Of a stretch of DNA of 14,336 nt, positions 1 to 6,672 are shown piece after piece. Under the pieces are notes generated by a model, which ran no database searches, had not been told where the DNA came from, and saw only the letters and a list, made by a program, of their open reading frames with translations. The number at the start of each line of letters is the position of its first letter. Within the stretch, counting starts at the first letter, position 1. The stretch is from SAT2750 sp964476375 (GTDB lineage: Bacteria > Planctomycetota > Planctomycetia > Pirellulales > Pirellulaceae): positions 1 through 14,336 of the forward strand of contig CAYYZW010000043.1 of the NCBI GenBank assembly GCA_964476375.1. The letters run 5' to 3'. The position numbers and the translations under genes are program-made.

Positions 1-312
1 TTTCCGCCTACCTTTAACTTGGTCTTTTTTTGGTTCATGTTTATTTTTCTGGGTGGTTTCCTTCTGGGTTATGGTAAATTGCTGTTTTTCCCGCCGGTCA
101 TGGGTGTAGAGGACTTCGCCTATTACACCGAGAAAGTGCCGGGGTGTTTTGTCGGGCTGGGCGTGGGAAACCCGGACATTGGCGCCGATTACAATGTGCA
201 CCATCCGCTATTTAAAGTTGATGAAAGCGCCCTGGCTGTCGGAACAGCGATGCATGTCTGTTTTGCCGTCGAATCATTAGCAGAATTGTCCAGCAGTGAT
301 ACCAGCTCATGA
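1..312 (+). CDS. M20-family amidohydrolase/peptidase, C-terminal end only (5' truncated by window)
   Basis: This is the last ~103 codons of a zinc-dependent M20-type amidohydrolase (N-acyl amino acid, peptide or hippurate-type hydrolase). The frame is open from base 1 and ends at TGA 310-312. The family's C-terminal signature is clear: an MGVEDFAYY block (family pattern GGEDFaYY, with the metal-binding Glu), then a PG turn, and a NVHHPLFKVDE segment followed by an AL..G helix. The second Gly of the usual GGEDF is Val here. The codons before about base 95 encode an abnormal Phe/Leu/Gly/Trp-rich string from T-rich DNA that does not resemble the family, so the real protein sequence there is doubtful. 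The stop overlaps the start of the next gene (ATGA, 309-312), which points to translational coupling with the transporter. The exact substrate cannot be told from this fragment. Confidence 0.85.
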   Translation, partial: FPPTFNLVFFWFMFIFLGGFLLGYGKLLFFPPVMGVEDFAYYTEKVPGCFVGLGVGNPDIGADYNVHHPLFKVDESALAVGTAMHVCFAVESLAELSSSDTSS

Positions 313-1886
313 ATCCCGATGATGCCCCGCCGACAGTACGCCCGCCCGTGTCCGCGCTGGCCTCGCGAAACCCGGTGGCCTGGCTTGCGGTCTTCGGCCC
401 CGGAGCGATTATCGCGTCGCTGACCATCGGGACCGGTGAGTTGATTTTTTCCACACGGGGCGGCGCGCTTTTCGGTTACCGCATCCTCTTCCTTTTCGTG
501 TTGATTTCTCTCCTGAAGTGGGGGCTCGTCCTGGCCAGTGCCAGGCACATCATTCTCACCGGCGTCCATCCTTATCGGCGAATGGCCTCGCTGCCCGGAC
601 CTCGGGGCTGGTTCCCTATCAGCCTCTTGTTGCTCACGGCAATTGCCATGCCGATCTGGGTCAGTTTTCACAGCGGGGTGCTGGGGAACTTCACCGGCTG
701 GCTGACAGGCACGCGGGACTCCTGGGCCGGGACGGCGGAATACGGCTGGGGTGCCCTGATACTGGTCGGCGTGTTGTTCTTGTCGGCCCGGGGCGGTTAC
801 TCGATGCTCGAGCGGGTTCAGATGGTGATTGTCATGCTGCTGGTGATCTGCGCGGCCATCACGCTTGTGCTGTACGATCCGGACTGGCTGGCTCTTATTA
901 AGGGGGCGGTTATTCCGCAGGCGTACGAATACCCCTCCTGGTTATCGGAGACCGAGGAACTGAGGAGGATAGCGGCTCGGGATGTGTGGGTAGAGACGAC
1001 GACATACGTCGGCGTGATTGGTGGGGCTGGATTTGATTACATGGCCTACACATCCTTTCTGCGATCGAAAAAATGGGGGTGGGCGGGCGTCGGCGAAGCG
1101 AACGCGGAGACGCTGGCGAAAATGGAATCGGACCGATCCCACCCGGCCCGTCGCTGGCTGCGGGCTCCGCTTGTCGACTGCAGCGTCAGCTTCATCATCA
1201 TTGTCGCCTTCAGCGCGGTGTTTGTTGCATCGTGCGTGGTCGTCTTAGGCCCGGCACACGAGGTTCCGACGGAATCCAAGATGCTGGATTTGCAGGCCAG
1301 GTTTGTCACCGACATTCATCCCTGGCTGCTTCCGATCTATGTGAGCGGGGCATTCCTGACGATGCTCGGAACGCTCTATGGGACAATAGAAATCGGACAA
1401 GTGATTCTCACGGAAATAAACCGGGCAATTGTGCCGGATATGACCAGGGAGCGTGAACGGAAGCTGCGACGCATTGCCCTGTTATGGTGCGGGGCAGGCG
1501 CCCTGGTGACACTGAGTTATTCGGCGATTTACACGGGTTCGGGCGGCGTGGACCGCCCACGGCTGTTGCTGGCCCTTCTCACTCCAGTCAACCTCTTTAC
1601 CGGAGTTCTTTCTTGCGGATTATTCTGTCTTCTGCTGATCTGGATGGAACGACGGTTTCTTCCCCGGGGATTACGGATGCACTGGAGCCTGGCGGCGTTG
1701 AACGTGATGTCCGGGATCGTGTTTCTTGCCCTGGCCGGCATCGGGTTCTGGAACAATCATGATCCCGACAAACATTTTACGGCCACACGGTGGTTCGCCC
1801 TGGGTGCCATGGGCTTGTTGTTTGCCGTGGGCATCCTGCTTGCCAAAAGGATGAACCGTGGGTCGCCCGAAGAGAACAGCACCTAA
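309..1886 (+). CDS. Nramp-like membrane transporter with non-canonical ion-site motifs
   Basis: A 525-residue polytopic membrane protein with about 11 hydrophobic segments, related to Nramp/MntH transporters. The TM1 region (residues ~26-56) aligns with MntH from the GP near its start to the FGY at its end. However, the metal-binding D-P-G-N is replaced by G41-T-G-E44. In TM6 (residues ~232-249) the M-P-H triad is replaced by F242-D-Y244. The protein keeps the fold and length of the family but lacks the Mn/Fe ligands. I recall related bacterial proteins with a G-S/T-G-E motif annotated as Nramp family, so this is probably a real subfamily with an unknown cargo. The start ATG overlaps the stop of the upstream M20 gene and has no clear Shine-Dalgarno, consistent with coupled translation. 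The pairing suggests import of the amide or peptide the M20 enzyme hydrolyses, or of its metal; this is inference. Confidence 0.85.
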   Translation: MNPDDAPPTVRPPVSALASRNPVAWLAVFGPGAIIASLTIGTGELIFSTRGGALFGYRILFLFVLISLLKWGLVLASARHIILTGVHPYRRMASLPGPRGWFPISLLLLTAIAMPIWVSFHSGVLGNFTGWLTGTRDSWAGTAEYGWGALILVGVLFLSARGGYSMLERVQMVIVMLLVICAAITLVLYDPDWLALIKGAVIPQAYEYPSWLSETEELRRIAARDVWVETTTYVGVIGGAGFDYMAYTSFLRSKKWGWAGVGEANAETLAKMESDRSHPARRWLRAPLVDCSVSFIIIVAFSAVFVASCVVVLGPAHEVPTESKMLDLQARFVTDIHPWLLPIYVSGAFLTMLGTLYGTIEIGQVILTEINRAIVPDMTRERERKLRRIALLWCGAGALVTLSYSAIYTGSGGVDRPRLLLALLTPVNLFTGVLSCGLFCLLLIWMERRFLPRGLRMHWSLAALNVMSGIVFLALAGIGFWNNHDPDKHFTATRWFALGAMGLLFAVGILLAKRMNRGSPEENST

Positions 1887-1930
1887 GCGGTTGTGATCGC
1901 GGCGAAAAATCACGCTCACAAATGATCGAT

Positions 1931-1959
1931 TTGCTTTGGTGTTCAGCGAGTCTTAGACT
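1931..1959 (+). promoter_or_regulatory. Possible promoter of the flavin monooxygenase/cyclase unit
   Basis: TTGCTT (1931-1936) and TAGACT (1954-1959) are separated by 17 nt. They would place a transcript start about 30 nt before the ATG at 1997. The match to the sigma-70 consensus is partial (3/6 and 4/6). The surrounding 1887-1996 gap is the longest in the first 4.8 kb. It also holds TTGTGA (1891-1896) facing TCACAA (1916-1921). Confidence 0.3.
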
Positions 1960-1985
1960 GGGCGTTTTTAAAGGACCCGGGAACC

Positions 1986-1990
1986 AGGAG
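1986..1990 (+). promoter_or_regulatory. Shine-Dalgarno AGGAG that fixes the monooxygenase start
   Basis: AGGAG lies 6 nt before the ATG at 1997. The same frame is open back to 1790, but that extension lies within the transporter gene and between genes, encodes nothing like a luciferase fold, and has no comparable ribosome site. Confidence 0.7.
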
Positions 1991-1996
1991 ATTGCA

Positions 1997-3115
1997 ATGG
2001 AAGGGGAATCGGCGATTCGACACGGGATGTTCATCATGCCTTTCCACCCGGAAAACAAGCCGCTCGAGAGGAGCCTTGCAGAGGACCTTGAGCTGGTCTG
2101 CCTGGCGGAAGACCTTGGGTTTTCGGAGTTCTGGATTGGCGAACACCACACGATGAAGTACGAGCCGATTGTGATGCCGGAACTCTTCATTGCGAGGGCG
2201 GTGGCCGAAACAAAGACGATCCGCCTTGGCCCGGCGCCCGTCTGTTTAAACCAGCATCACCCGGCCCACGTCGCCTGCCGACTCGCTTTCCTGGATCACC
2301 TCGCCGGTGGGCGATTGAATCTCTGCTTTGGCTCCGGGAGCGTGACCGCGGACCAGGAGCTCTATGGAGTCCACCCGGCGGAAGGGACGGCGATGGCGGA
2401 GGAGGCGATTGAGATCATCCTGATGCTCTGGGAGAATGATCCGCCCTACCGCTACGAAGGAAAGTTCTGGAATATTGATCTCCAGCAGTGTGTGGACGAG
2501 GAGACGGGAATCGGTTTTATTCGCCGCCCGCTCCAGGACCCCATTCCGCAGATAGCGATTCCGGCCATGAGCCGAAACTCCCCAAGCATGAAGCTGGCTG
2601 GGCGGTGTGGTTTTGCTCCCTTTGCGCATTGTCTTGTGACTGGAAATGTCGTGGCGGATTTCTTCCGAACCTACGAGGCGGCATCACGGGAATCCGGGCG
2701 GGTTCCGAACCGGCAAGATTATCGAGTCGCCAGGTCGATATTTGTTGGTGATAGTACAGCCGAGGCGAAGGCCCGGGCGAGGGCGAATTCACTTGGGCAG
2801 AATTACGAATATATCGGCCGTCTTTTTGATAAGGGCCTGGGCCGTCGGATATACAAGCGAGACCTTGAAATGGTCGATGCTGACTGCAACATGGATTACC
2901 TCATGGGAGAACAGATCATTGCCGGCGACGTGGAGGAGGTGCTGCGGCGCCTCTTGTTGCTGATCGAAGAAACAGGGGAGTTTGGAACGCTTGTCCTGAT
3001 GGGATATGACTGGGACGATCGGGAATCATGGGTTCGAAGTATGGAATTGTTCGCTGGGGAGGTCATGCCTGCATTGAATGCGGCGGTGGGTTCGGCTGGC
3101 ACGCCATCACCCTGA
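1997..3115 (+). CDS. Luciferase-like (LLM class) flavin-dependent monooxygenase, limonene-monooxygenase type
   Basis: A 372-residue single-domain TIM-barrel oxidoreductase of the bacterial luciferase family, expected to use reduced FMN and O2 to oxidise a small organic substrate in the cytoplasm. The N-terminal HGMFIMPFHPEN strand, the helix ending in LGFSEFWIGEHH (GEHH at residues 48-51), the RLGPAPVCLNQHHP strand and the LDHLAGGRLNLCFGSGS segment are characteristic. They resemble limonene 1,2-monooxygenase-like members more than alkanal luciferase itself. A flavin reductase partner is needed and none is encoded nearby. The gene ends 27 nt before the cyclase gene on the same strand, so the two are probably co-transcribed. 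The substrate is unknown. Confidence 0.9.
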   Translation: MEGESAIRHGMFIMPFHPENKPLERSLAEDLELVCLAEDLGFSEFWIGEHHTMKYEPIVMPELFIARAVAETKTIRLGPAPVCLNQHHPAHVACRLAFLDHLAGGRLNLCFGSGSVTADQELYGVHPAEGTAMAEEAIEIILMLWENDPPYRYEGKFWNIDLQQCVDEETGIGFIRRPLQDPIPQIAIPAMSRNSPSMKLAGRCGFAPFAHCLVTGNVVADFFRTYEAASRESGRVPNRQDYRVARSIFVGDSTAEAKARARANSLGQNYEYIGRLFDKGLGRRIYKRDLEMVDADCNMDYLMGEQIIAGDVEEVLRRLLLLIEETGEFGTLVLMGYDWDDRESWVRSMELFAGEVMPALNAAVGSAGTPSP

Positions 3116-3142
3116 ACGGGAATTTGAAAAGGAGAACGACGC

Positions 3143-4861
3143 ATGTTTCACCCCTTGCCCACGGGCCATATTATCCGGGTATTTGTGGCATCGCTATGGA
3201 TAGCAATGGTCGGGCCAGGTGATTGTCCTGGCCAGGATGCTGATCCCGATGATTTTGTGGATCTATCGCTCCTCGTGGCGCCCGAGTACCCATGCACATG
3301 GCCAACGGGCTTCCCGCCATTTCAGATCCGACAGTACATCCGAATCGGGGGGGACAGTGTCTACAACAGTGATATCCTGACGATCGATGGAAATACGAGC
3401 ACACAGATGGATGTGCCACCCCATTCCATCCCTCGCCCCGGCACAGCGCTTCCGAACGAAGGCCCCCTCGGCCTTCAGTTCACGGACAAGACCCCCGCCT
3501 GGCGTTTTGTCGGCGAAGCATGTGTCATTGACGTGAGGGCGTTGCTCGATACGGGGCCTCCAGGTGTGAGCAGCCTGGTGAAAACAGCGCATATCACCGA
3601 ATGGGAGGAGGCGCACCGACCACTAGGGCCTGGCGATGTGGCGCTTTTGCGTAGCGATTACAGTGACACGTATTACAAGCCACTTCCGGCGGGGCGGCGT
3701 TTCATTGCAGAGCCCCTCGAGGGGACGGTGCCCGGGTGGCCGGATCCCCATCCCGATGCGATGGAATACATGGCAGCAAAGGGGGTCACTGCCGTGGGGA
3801 CCGACAGTCCAAGCATGGGACCCATCCCCGACCTGGCGGAACCGACGCACTATGCCGGCCTCAAGTACGGCGCGATTTTTACCGAGGGCGCCACGGCCCT
3901 CGGCAAACTGCCTGCAACCGGCGCTTTTTATTGCGCCGTTGGCCCCCGACATGTTCTTGGGCCTTACGGCGAATGCCGGGCATTTGCCATCAAACCCAGC
4001 CCGCTCGCCACGTGGCTCAACGCGGCGGCGAGAAAAAAACGGGTTGTGGACCTGTCGGTGGTGCTGTCCCCTGATTTGCCTGTGAGCTTACCTGGTTCTG
4101 GGGTCGGCAACCACCGCCACCCTTACACGAAAGCCGATTTCCTCTATTCCGCGGCCCTCGACCTTTATCATCATACGCACATGATGGACAGCCATACGGG
4201 CACCCACCTTGTCCCGCCATCGTACGCGCTCCCGCAGACAGGATTCCGTGTTCGTGAACATTCGGCCCAGATTCGCGGTTGGCTGCGGGATTATGAAAGG
4301 GAATTTGGGCGACGCGGTTATAGCGATGTGACAACCGAGAAGGTCCCGCTGTCAGATACCTGTGGCTGGGCCCGCGTGATCGATGTGAGGGAGCTCGTTG
4401 GGTCAACAAGTCATGACGCGTGGCCAAGGGCGCCTCGAATCACGCTGAACATGGGCCGGTTATATGAAAAAAACACCAGGCCGCTCAAGGCAGGGGAAGT
4501 CGTCCTCTTCCGGACAGGCCATAACGACAGAACCTTCAGGCCGGCCCCCGATAACAGCGGCTGCATTGCGGACCCCGTCAACGGTCTCACCGAGGGGTGG
4601 CCCGCTCCCGGGCCGGACGTTATCAAATACCTTGCATCGCGTGACATTCGATGCGTCGGCACCGATGCCCCAACGCTAGGCGGGGTCGAACCGCGACATG
4701 CCGCAATGACCTACTGGGCACTCGGCAGTGAGGGGATGGTCGGCGTGGAATTCCTCATCGGACTGGAGAACATTCGCGGAAAGGCCTATTTTATCTTTGC
4801 CCCGATCAAGATTCGAGATTGTCACGGCGGCCCCGGGAGGGCGATCGCGTTGACCGAATAG
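3143..4861 (+). CDS. Exported protein with two tandem cyclase (kynurenine formamidase-like) domains
   Basis: A 572-residue protein with an N-terminal hydrophobic segment (residues ~9-24, likely Sec signal) and two copies of the metal-dependent cyclase fold, at ~36-290 and ~300-572. The copies are recognisable by repeated blocks: VDLS(L/V)(L/V) at the start, VIDVR, GDVALLR/GEVVLFRTGH, GWP.P.PD, VGTD(S/A)P, and a closing strand. The family binds metals through HxxxHxD plus a later His and Glu. Domain 1 has N84-xxx-Q88-x-D90 and keeps H236 and E248. Domain 2 has H351-TGT-H355 but Val357 in place of Asp, and keeps H519 and E536. Neither half therefore has a full ligand set. The start is chosen by AAAAGGAG (3127-3134), 8 nt upstream. 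It may be an amide or lactone hydrolase acting outside the cytoplasm, or a binding protein. Confidence 0.85.
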   Translation: MFHPLPTGHIIRVFVASLWIAMVGPGDCPGQDADPDDFVDLSLLVAPEYPCTWPTGFPPFQIRQYIRIGGDSVYNSDILTIDGNTSTQMDVPPHSIPRPGTALPNEGPLGLQFTDKTPAWRFVGEACVIDVRALLDTGPPGVSSLVKTAHITEWEEAHRPLGPGDVALLRSDYSDTYYKPLPAGRRFIAEPLEGTVPGWPDPHPDAMEYMAAKGVTAVGTDSPSMGPIPDLAEPTHYAGLKYGAIFTEGATALGKLPATGAFYCAVGPRHVLGPYGECRAFAIKPSPLATWLNAAARKKRVVDLSVVLSPDLPVSLPGSGVGNHRHPYTKADFLYSAALDLYHHTHMMDSHTGTHLVPPSYALPQTGFRVREHSAQIRGWLRDYEREFGRRGYSDVTTEKVPLSDTCGWARVIDVRELVGSTSHDAWPRAPRITLNMGRLYEKNTRPLKAGEVVLFRTGHNDRTFRPAPDNSGCIADPVNGLTEGWPAPGPDVIKYLASRDIRCVGTDAPTLGGVEPRHAAMTYWALGSEGMVGVEFLIGLENIRGKAYFIFAPIKIRDCHGGPGRAIALTE

Positions 4862-4913
4862 GGAGACCCGGCGACCACTGGTGGGTGGGCATCTCACGGC
4901 AACACGGTGCGGG

Positions 4914-5570
4914 TCACCCGGTTTCGAAATCCGCGAGATCCCAGTCCTCATCCTCATCCAGCTCGAATTCAAAATCCTCGGAACCGCCACTGCCACCGGA
5001 GGAGGCAGCAAAATTGTCCTCGACATTTTCGATAATACGATCGATTTCAAGGCCGCCACCAGAGACGGATCGAAGCGCGTTGCCGAGCCGTGCATAGGCC
5101 GCCCTGGCGAAGTCCGCCAGGCGGCTCGCGCCGGGTACCGACGAGAGGTTGTTCACGATTTCAATGCCGCCCCAGCGAGTTATTGCACAACGGAAGCCAA
5201 AAAGGTCCGGGTCGTTGTTGTAGTGGGCAAGGAACGCATGGACGTTCCCGCGGTTGACTGGCCCCAGGGCACCATATGCGGATCGATGTTTGGCGAATAA
5301 TTTACTTGCTGGCCCGAGAAGCGGAAAGAGGAACTGGACTTCCGCCGGGCTTAACTTCCGATCGGCAAGGAGGCACATGGAGAGCAGCCGTAGAAAATCG
5401 GACGTGAAGGATAACAGCACCAGTGACCGCCCCGCTCCGCGCTTGACCAATTGATCGAGTTCCGTTCCGAGGATGGCCGCCCTGCCGTGCGAGTCGATAT
5501 GCTCCATCACGTTCTGACGCAACTGGAGGATGGGTTCGGTGAAGAGCTCTTTTGGTTTCAGGTTATCCAT
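4914..5570 (-). CDS. Hypothetical protein, possible TerB-like helical core and acidic C-terminal tail
   Basis: A 218-residue soluble protein I do not firmly recognise. Residues ~50-90 form a hydrophobic helix followed by ADRKLSPAEVQFLFPLLG, which resembles the TerB-fold pattern of an acidic turn then LS..E. This is a weak similarity. The rest of the core is predicted helical. After a Ser/Gly linker (~residue 190) the last ~22 residues are about half Asp/Glu, ending in a DEDEDWD-type stretch. The codon-by-codon composition is typical of a real gene and no better reading exists on the other strand. No signal peptide or membrane segment is seen, and no clear Shine-Dalgarno precedes the ATG at 5570. 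It stands alone: its 3' end converges on the cyclase gene (52-nt gap) and its start faces the hydrolase gene at 5732. Confidence 0.7.
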   Translation of the reverse strand: MDNLKPKELFTEPILQLRQNVMEHIDSHGRAAILGTELDQLVKRGAGRSLVLLSFTSDFLRLLSMCLLADRKLSPAEVQFLFPLLGPASKLFAKHRSAYGALGPVNRGNVHAFLAHYNNDPDLFGFRCAITRWGGIEIVNNLSSVPGASRLADFARAAYARLGNALRSVSGGGLEIDRIIENVEDNFAASSGGSGGSEDFEFELDEDEDWDLADFETG

Positions 5571-5731
5571 GGTGCACGGGCTTCATGAGGTTCCGTGGGC
5601 GGCAATTGCACATCGCGTGGCAGCAGGAAAACGGTCAAGCGTCGCCACTGTCCGTTTATTGTGTCCTGAATAATGCGTAAGATGTAACCCCAGGCGAAGA
5701 AAAAGAACAATGATTCTCGAACGGGTGAATA
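5571..5731. other. Divergent intergenic region, no clear signal
   Basis: 161 bases between two genes transcribed away from each other, so promoters for both should lie here. On the minus strand a TTGACC (complement of 5633-5638 region) could be a -35 box, but no matching -10 is convincing. No riboswitch, repeat or small ORF with a ribosome site was seen. Confidence 0.5.
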
Positions 5732-6658
5732 ATGAAACGACTCGTGTTTTCCTTCTGTGCGATTCTGGGGATTATCGGCGGACTGTTTTTTCACGGCTTT
5801 GAGCCGCTTTTGTCGAAGCCGACGAAAACGACAGTCACCGAACTTGCTCCAGGGGTATTTTTTCGTAAAACCCAGACCGAACCGGAATTCATTGGCTGCA
5901 ACCAGGGGTGGGTTGTTTTCAAGGAATTTGTTCTCGTTATCGATGCGAATTTCCCCAACCAGGCCGACGAGGTCATCGGGATTATCCGAAAACATACGGA
6001 CAAGCCTATTCGTTATGTGTTTGACACCCATTATCACGGTGACCATGCAGATGGAAATGGGAAATACACGGCCCTGGGCGGGATCGCGATTGCATCAGAA
6101 CGAAGCAAGGTGCTTTTTGAAACGAAGGGGACCGAGGGATTTGAAAAATCCCAGGCGGAGAAACCCGATGAATACGGCGAACTGAAATACGAACAGCCGT
6201 CCCTCTATTTTCCAAGGACGATGGTCATCGATGACGGCCACCAGCGGGTGGAATTGATTCACTATGGACATGCTCACACGCTGGGGGATGCCGTCGCCTG
6301 GCTTCCCAAGCAGGGGATCCTGTTCACCGGCGATGCCTGTGTGGACGGCCCCTTCAATTACACCGGGGATAGCAACACGGAAAGCTGGATCAGTGTGTTG
6401 AACGCCATGGAAGACCTGCCCATCAAGACCATTGCGCCGGGCCATGGCGAATTATCCGACAAGTCACTGATTGCGAAGCAAAGGCGTTATTTCGTCGAAC
6501 TACGAAAGGCGATCCAGGGCTTCATCGATGAGGGGCGTGATTTGGATGACATCAAGGAAATGATTTCTCTACCGTTCTATAAGAAATGGGCGGGTGTCGA
6601 TGTGAAAACCCGGGTCGAGAATATTGAACACGTCTACCAGGAACTGGGCGGGAAGTAA
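5732..6658 (+). CDS. Exported metallo-beta-lactamase-fold hydrolase
   Basis: A 308-residue MBL-fold enzyme with all metal ligands in place: H100-Y-H102-G-D104-H105 (HxHxDH), H182 in a GHAHTLGD context, D201 in GDACVDGP, and H238 in APGHGEL. This is the binuclear zinc arrangement of glyoxalase II-like and SoxH/quinoprotein-associated hydrolases rather than that of a B1 antibiotic-type enzyme, in which a Cys occupies one ligand position. Residues ~4-20 form a hydrophobic N-terminal segment, so the protein is exported or membrane-anchored. The start ATG has no good Shine-Dalgarno. It is probably a single-gene transcript: it converges on the sulfatase gene, with only 14 nt between the stops and no obvious terminator. 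The substrate (thioester, ester, sulfur compound or lactam) is undetermined. Confidence 0.9.
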   Translation: MKRLVFSFCAILGIIGGLFFHGFEPLLSKPTKTTVTELAPGVFFRKTQTEPEFIGCNQGWVVFKEFVLVIDANFPNQADEVIGIIRKHTDKPIRYVFDTHYHGDHADGNGKYTALGGIAIASERSKVLFETKGTEGFEKSQAEKPDEYGELKYEQPSLYFPRTMVIDDGHQRVELIHYGHAHTLGDAVAWLPKQGILFTGDACVDGPFNYTGDSNTESWISVLNAMEDLPIKTIAPGHGELSDKSLIAKQRRYFVELRKAIQGFIDEGRDLDDIKEMISLPFYKKWAGVDVKTRVENIEHVYQELGGK

Positions 6659-6672
6659 CGGGCGCGGAGATG

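Noticed and set aside
1891..1921. TTGTGA...TCACAA as a CRP/FNR-type site
   Set aside because: The half-sites are 19 nt apart instead of about 6 nt, so the spacing does not fit that family; possibly chance.
1790..1996. Upstream extension of the flavin monooxygenase frame
   Set aside because: It overlaps the transporter gene, has no family similarity, and a good AGGAG precedes ATG 1997.
5732..6658. Assignment of the MBL-fold protein as an antibiotic beta-lactamase
   Set aside because: The D201-centred GDACVDGP site and overall pattern fit glyoxalase II/SoxH-like hydrolases; the fold alone does not indicate resistance.
6659..6672. Bidirectional terminator between the converging hydrolase and sulfatase genes
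   Set aside because: Only 14 nt separate the stops, and no stem followed by a T run could be found.
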